In this document: positions 58,264 to 64,000 of the stretch, piece by piece
How the letters are laid out: each line of letters opens with the position of its first letter
Numbering within the stretch: position 1 is the stretch's first letter
Assembly (NCBI GenBank): GCA_003259005.1
Contig: QLII01000003.1
Span: 62,001 to 126,000 of the forward strand
Direction: 5' to 3'
DNA: 64,000 nucleotides
Source of the DNA: Spirosoma telluris
Lineage (GTDB): Bacteria; Bacteroidota; Bacteroidia; Cytophagales; Spirosomataceae
The notes under the pieces: generated by a model
Told to the model about the DNA's origin: nothing
What the model saw: only the letters and a program-made list of their open reading frames with translations
Database searches by the model: none
Made by a program: the position numbers and the translations under genes

Positions 58264-59700
58264 ATGAAAAAGAAACTACTGACCCTATTGCCGCTGATGG
58301 CCATCTTGACTTCATGTCAGGATTTTCTAAATCTAAAACCCGCGTATCAGATTAGTGACCAAAGTTTTTACCAAAATCAGAATGATTTTGAAGCAGCCCT
58401 GATAGGCCTATATAGTACTTCTCGGGGGCTATATAATAGCAGCATTATTCACTATTTAACTGAACTGCCGACCGATAATGCAGAAATCCAGTGGGCTGGA
58501 CCAACGGCTGATGAAATGCAGATGGATCAAAACGCGGTGATAGCTACCAACGCGTTTATATTATCGCTATGGAACACCTGCTTCTATACGATTTCGCAGA
58601 GCTCTAATTTACTAAACCGGATCGACGCGGTAGCCTTCGACCAAACGGCCAAGAATCGGATTAAAGGCGAAGCGCTGTTTCTACGAGCGCTCAGCTATTT
58701 CTACTTGGTACGTTTGTTTGGCGACGTGCCAATTGTTAATCAGACGTTTACCAGCCCAGCTGAGGTTTCAGCCTCCGGTCTAGCTCGTAAACCGAAAAAC
58801 GATGTGTATAAGCAGATCGTGGATGACCTTAGTAATGCCGAAAGCTTGTTATCGATAACCCTGAATGCGGACAAAACGCATCCCTCACAGATGACCGTTA
58901 AAGCACTATTGGGTAAAGTCTATCTGACACAACAGAACTATGACTTGGCCGCTACTAAATTGAAAGAAGTGATTGATTCGAAACAGTACTCATTGGTCCC
59001 TGATTATAAATCGCTTTCCACGAATGGCAATACGAACCTGACGGAAACACTTCTGGAAATCGACTATCTATCCGGTCAATCACTGGGTAATAATTATTCA
59101 AGTCTTTTTACGCCAGCAAACAACAGCATGGCCATTTTTCCAAACAACCAGCAAGGAGCAGGACGCATTGTGCCGACACTGGATATGCTCAATGCTTACG
59201 AAGCGGGAGATGTCCGAAAGGCTATTTCCGTAGCGGATTCCGTTTTGCTAATTACGGGTAAGAAGACATATAACCGTTACGGGCAGAAATTCGTAGATTT
59301 TAAGGCAACCGATCTAGCTGATGGAAGTGTGGCCTTTACCATACTTCGCTACGCCGATGTCCTATTGATGTACGGCGAAGCCCTGAACGAGCTGGGCAAA
59401 ACAGTCGACGCATTACCTGCTCTAAATCAGGTTCGTCAGCGAGCAAAATTACCAGCCTTATCGGGACTTTCGCAGGCCGATATCCGACTTGCCTTTGAAC
59501 GGGAACGTCGAGTTGAATTCCTCTACGAAGGCCATAGATGGTTCGATTTGGTTCGAACAGGCCGGGCAAAAACTGTATTGAATGCTCATTATGCCAGTCA
59601 GAAACTATCCTTCACAGTCGAGGATTTTGAGCTATTGTTTCCGGTTCCTCAAACCGAAATTGATCAAAATCCATTCATGAAACAAAATCCAGGTTACTAA
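58264..59700 (+). CDS. SusD/RagB-family glycan-binding lipoprotein
   Basis: The 478-residue protein has a lipoprotein signal with LTSC near residue 18, followed by QDFLNLKPAYQISDQSFYQN. TPR-like helices (KGEALFLRALSYFYLVRLFG) and the C-terminal SusD signature (RLAFERERRVEFLYEGHRWF DLVRTGRA in two parts) are clear. It sits as the lid on the SusC barrel and binds the glycan. It follows susC by 36 bases. The chemical nature of the glycan cannot be read directly; the sialidase-like neighbour suggests a sialylated or related substrate. Confidence 0.93.
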   Translation: MKKKLLTLLPLMAILTSCQDFLNLKPAYQISDQSFYQNQNDFEAALIGLYSTSRGLYNSSIIHYLTELPTDNAEIQWAGPTADEMQMDQNAVIATNAFILSLWNTCFYTISQSSNLLNRIDAVAFDQTAKNRIKGEALFLRALSYFYLVRLFGDVPIVNQTFTSPAEVSASGLARKPKNDVYKQIVDDLSNAESLLSITLNADKTHPSQMTVKALLGKVYLTQQNYDLAATKLKEVIDSKQYSLVPDYKSLSTNGNTNLTETLLEIDYLSGQSLGNNYSSLFTPANNSMAIFPNNQQGAGRIVPTLDMLNAYEAGDVRKAISVADSVLLITGKKTYNRYGQKFVDFKATDLADGSVAFTILRYADVLLMYGEALNELGKTVDALPALNQVRQRAKLPALSGLSQADIRLAFERERRVEFLYEGHRWFDLVRTGRAKTVLNAHYASQKLSFTVEDFELLFPVPQTEIDQNPFMKQNPGY

Positions 59701-59711
59701 TTCTTAACGCC

Positions 59712-60872
59712 ATGCAACTTAATACAAAAAGACTTGGGTACGTTCTTCTTTTCAGTGAACTAGCCGTTACATGTTCGATTGCCCAACCCAAATCCAATAC
59801 TCAACTACATGGTATTTCATTTACTTATCCACCCCGGATCATTAATGAATTCAGTAAGGCCAATGGGCAGGCTGGGTGGGCTAGGGAACCAATCCTGAGA
59901 CGAATGCCGGATGGAACGCTTTTTTGTCTGCACTACACAGGGGGAGCATGGGAGCCCGCTGATTCCAATTACGTCGCAGCTTCCCGAAGTACCGATGATG
60001 GAGCCAGTTGGTCACGGCCAGAAATCATACTGAGACACCCAAGGCAAGCGGTTTGTCCAACCGAACTATTCGTCGTGGGTACTGATGCCTATATTAGTCC
60101 ATTCACGTTTTATACGGATAGCTGGTATACGCACATGAAATCATTTACAAGCGCCAGTCAGAACGCAGGCAAAACCTGGAGTGAGCCAATTAGCTTACCG
60201 GGAACAGTAAGTAGCTTCATGCTAAAACGGGGATTTGTATTATCAAATGGAGAATGGTTTTTCCCGATTTCTTGCCAGGAACAGGTTGATGGGTTTACCG
60301 AAACGTTTTCGAGAACAACGTTAACGCAGGGCAAGCACTGGCCCTTTTGTGTTTCCAGCTTGATTTGTAAACCAGGTTGGAAGGATATAATGCCATTCGG
60401 GTATCATAAACGCGACGACTTGGGCGTGCTTTGGGAGCCCAATGCCATCGAGGTATCAGATGGTCATATTGTCATGTTAATGCGGGCATCAGGTACAGGT
60501 GTGCTATATCGTACGGAAAGTAGTGATTATGGTCGCACATGGACAAGGGTTGTTCCCAGTGATATTCCAAACGGAAATTCTAAAATCATGATGCTCAAAA
60601 TTGGCAAGCAGGTGATCTTAGTCGGAAATCAATGTAAAGACCGAAGCGAGTTGTCTCTATGGGTTTCAGATGATGGATGCAAAACTTGGAAGAAAAAAAT
60701 ACGACTGGCCCAAATTGTGGACTTGGCTGTAGTGGGTAAAATCGAGCATAATGCACCCATGATTTGTTACCCAGATGGGTTTACGGATGATCGACAGAAA
60801 CTGCTCTATCTAGCTATGGAAGATGGCATTCGACACTATCTGCTGAAAATTCCGTATTCCGATTTTCTATGA
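59712..60872 (+). CDS. Exo-alpha-sialidase-like (BNR repeat) secreted protein
   Basis: The 386-residue protein has a signal peptide and several Asp-box repeats: STDDGASW near 92, SQNAGKTW near 147, SSDYGRTW near 271 and SDDGCKTW near 319. The N-terminal REPILRRMPDGTLF recalls the FRIP region of sialidases. These show a six-bladed propeller of the sialidase/neuraminidase superfamily (GH33-like). Many such proteins in environmental Bacteroidota cleave other sugars, so the substrate is not certain. It starts 11 bases after susD. Confidence 0.85.
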   Translation: MQLNTKRLGYVLLFSELAVTCSIAQPKSNTQLHGISFTYPPRIINEFSKANGQAGWAREPILRRMPDGTLFCLHYTGGAWEPADSNYVAASRSTDDGASWSRPEIILRHPRQAVCPTELFVVGTDAYISPFTFYTDSWYTHMKSFTSASQNAGKTWSEPISLPGTVSSFMLKRGFVLSNGEWFFPISCQEQVDGFTETFSRTTLTQGKHWPFCVSSLICKPGWKDIMPFGYHKRDDLGVLWEPNAIEVSDGHIVMLMRASGTGVLYRTESSDYGRTWTRVVPSDIPNGNSKIMMLKIGKQVILVGNQCKDRSELSLWVSDDGCKTWKKKIRLAQIVDLAVVGKIEHNAPMICYPDGFTDDRQKLLYLAMEDGIRHYLLKIPYSDFL

Positions 60873-60988
60873 GCAACTCCGAATGTGTGCATGCCCATAT
60901 CCTAGGTGATGCTGCTGCGATTCATGAGGCTAAGGACCAATTTACCCACGCAGGTTTATTTCAACAGTTAATCCATAATCACAGTTAG
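60869..60988 (+). CDS. Possible 39-residue small protein, overlapping the sialidase stop
   Basis: ATG overlaps the stop of the sialidase gene (ATGA) and opens a frame that reads MSNSECVHAHILGDAAAIHE and ends FQQLIHNHS. The overlap suits translational coupling, and the composition looks coding. I recognise no family. It may instead be the leftover end of a lost gene. Confidence 0.35.
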   Translation: MSNSECVHAHILGDAAAIHEAKDQFTHAGLFQQLIHNHS

Positions 60989-61048
60989 TTACGATTCGCA
61001 TCTTAGCACTGGCATTTATGGCAGTTGGAAAACAAAATAATTCAGCGT

Positions 61049-62001
61049 ATGTCCCCTATAATTCCTTATTTTCTGGCTATTGAGATTGGCGGTACCAAAC
61101 TCCAGCTCGCGCTGAGCGATCAACAGGGGCAGTGGATCTATAAAAAACGGTTAGCAGTAGGTAAATCCCAGACAGCCTCTGGCATTCAGGAATGCATTGT
61201 AGCAATCCTAGACGAGTTACCCGTCAGACCCACCGCTGTGGGATTGGTTTCGGTGGTCCCATCAATCGGCAAATAGGTTCGGTGATGGCGTCCCATCAGA
61301 TACCGGGTTGGGCTAATTTCCCAATTGTAACCTGGCTACAAACCCAGTTGAATGTACCGGTTGCACTGGAAAATGATGCTAACGTAGCAGCCCTGGCTGA
61401 AGCTCACCTGGGAAGTGGACGAGGACACTCTAGCGTTTTTTACGTAACGCTCGGCAGTGGGGTTGGAGGAGGTATGGTACTAAATGGACAACTCTACCAG
61501 GGCGAACTGCCTGGCGAATGCGAAATTGGCCATCTACAACTTGACCGAAAAGGCAACACTGTCGAAAGTCTATGTTCTGGTTGGGCGATTGACCAAACGA
61601 TAAAGGAAGCGATACGAATCTATCCAACCAGCGTTCTAGCACATCTGGCTCCTCGTGAGCCGGGTGGTCAATACGCCCGCTTGCTAGGTTCTGCCTTGAG
61701 CCAGAACGACTCCGTTGCTTACCGAATCTTTGCAAAATTAGCCGATGATTTGGCATTTGGCCTTTCGCACGTGGTCAATCTATTTCATCCGTCAGCCCTA
61801 GTTTTAGGAGGGGGACTATCCCTAATCGGCGACCGTCTCCGGGAGGCCGTCGCTCAGCGGCTAACACCGTATTTGATGCCAGAATTCAGACCCGGGCCCT
61901 TGATTCAACTAGCCAGTTTGAGCGAAGAAGTCGTGCTCGTGGGAGCGTTCCTCCTTGCTCGAAACGCCTATCTATCAACTCTTTCAACCATTAATACTTA
62001 A
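61049..62001 (+). CDS. ROK-family sugar kinase, one frame break
   Basis: The start at ATG 61049 gives about 317 residues. The ATP site is AIEIGGTKLQLALSD, the sugar site ENDANVAALAEAHLGSGRGH, and the phosphate motif YVTLGSGVGGGMV. Early in the gene the frame breaks at the GGG 61240-61242; one more G gives VGIGFGGPINRQIGSV. ROK enzymes usually carry a zinc site after EIGH with several cysteines (CxCGxxGC); here only one Cys is present (ESLCSGWAID), so the zinc site is probably missing. It would phosphorylate a sugar or amino sugar released from the glycan. Confidence 0.88.
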
Positions 62002-62014
62002 TCCAACTAATTCG

Positions 62015-62608
62015 ATGCCAACGACGGAACCGATGCTTTCCTATTTTCAAGACTATATACAAGCCCAAAAAGCCACACTAGCGGCAATCCCTATTCATCA
62101 AGTAAAGGAATTAGTCAACCTGTTTCGACAAGCCTGGGAGGACGATCGACAAATTTTTGCCGTTGGCAACGGAGGAAGCGCAGCCAATGCCTCGCATTTT
62201 ATCACGGATCTGAGTAAAGGAGCTTCTGACAAGCTATCAAAGCGGTTTCGGGGCTTATCGCTTAATGATAATACGGCCTGGCTAACGGCTCTGGGTAACG
62301 ATTATAGTTATGAGGATATTTTCGTTCGACAACTCATGAATTTTGCCCGGTCGGGTGACCTGATCCTGGTGATGAGTGTTAGCGGAAATTCGCCCAATCT
62401 GGTGAGAGCGGTAGCATGGGCGAAACAAAATAACGTATACACTATAGCGTTAGTTGGCGGTAGCCGTGGGGAATTGGGAAATTTGGCGGATTTTGTCATC
62501 ACCATTGACTCGGGTCATTATGGCCGGGTGGAAGATGCCCACATGACAATCTGCCACTTGATCTGTTATGCCTTTATGGAAGAAGTCAGCCTGGGTTTGC
62601 CTTCCTAA
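62015..62608 (+). CDS. SIS-domain sugar-phosphate isomerase-like protein (GmhA-like)
   Basis: The start at ATG 62015 gives 197 residues. The SIS fold is clear: IFAVGNGGSAANASHFITDL, DLILVMSVSGNSPNLVRAVA and VEDAHMTICHLICYAFMEE. This is the pattern of GmhA-like sedoheptulose-7-phosphate isomerases and related SIS proteins that act on sugar phosphates. It follows the ROK kinase by 13 bases, so a kinase then isomerase order is likely. The exact substrate is unknown. Confidence 0.88.
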   Translation: MPTTEPMLSYFQDYIQAQKATLAAIPIHQVKELVNLFRQAWEDDRQIFAVGNGGSAANASHFITDLSKGASDKLSKRFRGLSLNDNTAWLTALGNDYSYEDIFVRQLMNFARSGDLILVMSVSGNSPNLVRAVAWAKQNNVYTIALVGGSRGELGNLADFVITIDSGHYGRVEDAHMTICHLICYAFMEEVSLGLPS

Positions 62609-62825
62609 TGGATCAGAGTCCTCAATAGGCTTATCCTTTTCTATACTCATCATGCTTCAATCTTCCGTTAAGCGTTTGCTTAGTGCTCTCCTACAAGTGA
62701 CTGCTTTAAGTTATTTTGTTGATATCTATGACCCACTCTCATTTGGCATCGTTCGAATCCCGAGTTTACGTGACTTAAATTTTTAGAAGAGTAACGAATT
62801 CTTTAACCAATAAATAAGCGAAATA

Positions 62826-63689
62826 ATGAACCTTGTTCTTCCTTTACTGGTCCTCTTGGCAGGTATATGGTCAATCAGACTTCCCGTCGAAACGCCATCT
62901 CCCAAACCTTTATACACCTTTCCTATTGGTATTCAGGCCTATACCTACCGCCACAGTATGGCTAGAAATGTTGCTGCCACGCTGGATACGATTCAAGCTT
63001 TAGGAGTAACCGAAATGGAAGGAGAGCTCCCTACCGGTCTAACCGCTGATAGGTATCAGTCGATGCTGGCTCAACGCCATATTCGACTGGTATCAACCGG
63101 AACCAGTTATAGCCAACTCATTAATGAGCCTCAATCGGTGATTCAACAGGCGAAAGCGTTGGGCGTTTCATTTGTGATGGTACCCGTTATTCCTCACCCA
63201 AAAGGGCAATTCACTCTGGAAATTGCCCAGAATGCAGTGATCGATTTCAATCGAGCAGGTAAGATGTTAAAAGAAGCTGGGCTAACTCTGTGTTATCACA
63301 ATCATGGATTTGAGTTCCAGCCTTATGAACAGGGTACTTTGTTTGACTACCTGGTGCAGCATACCGATCCAGCTTATGTTTCGTTCGAAATGGATCTGCT
63401 CTGGACGGTGCATCCCGGTCAGGACCCAGTGGCTTTGCTCCATCGATACGGCAACCGCTTCAAGTTGATGCATTTGAAAGATTTGCGGCAGGGCGTGAAG
63501 GGGAATCTGAGCGGCAGTACAGAGCTGACCAATGATGTGGCCCTGGGGGCGGGACAGGTCAGGCTGGTTGAGGTACTACGAGCCGCCAAAAAAGCAGGTA
63601 TTCACCATTATTTTATTGAAGACGAGAGTCCCATCTATTCTAAGCAAGTTCCCCAAAGTATTGCCTATTTAAAAAGCCTGAATGAATAA
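62826..63689 (+). CDS. Exported sugar-phosphate isomerase/epimerase (TIM-barrel, AP-endonuclease 2-like)
   Basis: The 287-residue protein has a signal-like N-terminus (LVLPLLVLLAGIWSI) and a TIM barrel of the xylose-isomerase-like family: FPIGIQAYTYRHSMARNVAA, LCYHNHGFEFQP and VSFEMDLLWTVHPGQDPVAL, RFKLMHLKDLRQG and HYFIEDE supply the metal-binding His, Glu and Asp. It may act on sugars or keto-sugars in the periplasm. It is the last complete gene of the locus. Confidence 0.88.
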   Translation: MNLVLPLLVLLAGIWSIRLPVETPSPKPLYTFPIGIQAYTYRHSMARNVAATLDTIQALGVTEMEGELPTGLTADRYQSMLAQRHIRLVSTGTSYSQLINEPQSVIQQAKALGVSFVMVPVIPHPKGQFTLEIAQNAVIDFNRAGKMLKEAGLTLCYHNHGFEFQPYEQGTLFDYLVQHTDPAYVSFEMDLLWTVHPGQDPVALLHRYGNRFKLMHLKDLRQGVKGNLSGSTELTNDVALGAGQVRLVEVLRAAKKAGIHHYFIEDESPIYSKQVPQSIAYLKSLNE

Positions 63690-63744
63690 CGTTCAGGTGG
63701 CGGCTGCATGACTGCAACATCCATCCAAAATCTACCCCTAACGT

Positions 63745-63773
63745 ATCAGCGGCTCTAGACGTGAGCCGCTGAT
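63745..63773 (+). terminator. Strong hairpin after the glycan-use operon
   Basis: ATCAGCGGCTC (63745-63755), a 7-base loop, GAGCCGCTGAT (63763-63773) form a perfect 11-bp stem 55 bases after the last gene. No T tract is present, so it may be a factor-dependent or processing end rather than an intrinsic terminator. Confidence 0.55.
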
Positions 63774-63913
63774 TACGCCGTAGAAGCTATGAAAAAAGGG
63801 ATGATATGAAAAACAAACGTTTTCATTAACTGGATGGGACTTATAGGGGCTTAGGAATATCCTGTTGTACAAAGTTTAAGCCCGTTAATCGTTATTATTC
63901 TACCTCTTCATTC

Positions 63914-64000
63914 ATGATACTTAACCAAACTATTTGTAAAGCTCTTTCCTTTACTATTGCCATTTCAATTTTGAGCAGTTTTTCATCATTATGTTATGCC
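63914..64000 (+). CDS. Start of another exported protein, cut by the window edge
   Basis: ATG 63914 opens a frame to the end of the window (29 codons) reading MILNQTICKALSFTIAISIL then SSFSSLCYA. This is a good signal peptide, so an exported protein of the same locus probably follows. Nothing more can be said. Confidence 0.5.
   Translation, partial: MILNQTICKALSFTIAISILSSFSSLCYA

Noticed and set aside
62568..62786. Plus-strand frame between SIS and epimerase genes
   Set aside because: It begins inside the SIS gene in another frame and shows no conserved pattern.
1..64000. tRNA or rRNA genes
   Set aside because: No cloverleaf with conserved T-loop and no rRNA-like stretch was recognised on reading; a covariance-model scan would settle this.

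Overview
The window looks like part of a conjugative megaplasmid (or a plasmid-derived island) from a Bacteroidota bacterium of the Cytophagales, probably Spirosoma or a close relative. The evidence is the Bacteroides-type transfer genes (traA-like, traE, traF-traG, traJ, traK, traL, traM, traN), a mobA/mobB/mobC set, an iteron origin with a Rep_3 initiator, a SusC/SusD locus with an ECF sigma/FecR pair, and at least one promoter that fits the Bacteroidota consensus (TTTG, 19 bases, TAnnTTTG).

Layout. 1-5.4 kb: heavy-metal cargo, with a Zn/Cd-type P1B ATPase (cut by the window edge), a TonB-dependent receptor with a small Cys-rich DUF6660-like protein, and an arsR-merTP-GDCCVxC operon. 5.7-9.9 kb: plasmid maintenance, with a DUF932 protein, an XRE regulator with a likely operator array, an unknown protein, nine iterons and rep. 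9.9-20.3 kb: a regulatory and peptide-modification region, with a serine hydrolase, an outer-membrane beta-barrel protein, a LytS/LytTR two-component pair, a 43-residue putative lanthipeptide precursor, a full-length class I LanB dehydratase and a stand-alone LytTR protein. 20.3-28.4 kb: mobilisation genes on the minus strand (Toprim protein, DUF4099/DUF3945 protein, coupling protein, relaxase, relaxosome protein). 28.4-29.3 kb: a very AT-rich, repeat-dense intergenic region, probably holding oriT and a partition or operator site. 29.3-42.1 kb: the transfer operons. 42.2-49.2 kb: a very large methylase-helicase protein, DUF1896 and small unknowns. 49.3-51.0 kb: umuD-like/umuC. 51.0-52.6 kb: decayed transposable elements and a small HTH protein. 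52.7-64 kb: a glycan-use locus (ECF sigma, FecR, SusC, SusD, sialidase-like protein, ROK kinase, SIS protein, TIM-barrel isomerase/epimerase and the start of another exported protein).

A dominant property of this sequence is that many obviously single genes are broken by one-base shifts, nearly always in a G, C or A homopolymer and nearly always as a missing base. The affected genes are the TonB receptor, arsR, the GDCCVxC gene, serine hydrolase, histidine kinase, lanB (twice), Toprim, DUF3945, umuC, sigma factor, susC (four times) and the ROK kinase. When the missing base is restored, each product regains its expected C-terminus. I read these mostly as sequencing or assembly errors, so they are annotated as whole genes with the break position stated. 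The IS200-like transposase carries an in-frame stop as well and looks truly decayed.

The most interesting items are the minimal lanA-lanB locus without a visible cyclase or transporter next to LytTR regulators, a direct-repeat pair upstream with the 21-bp period expected for LytTR sites, a UmuD-like protein lacking both catalytic residues, a TraF-TraG fusion, and the repeat-dense region in front of the ParA-type gene.
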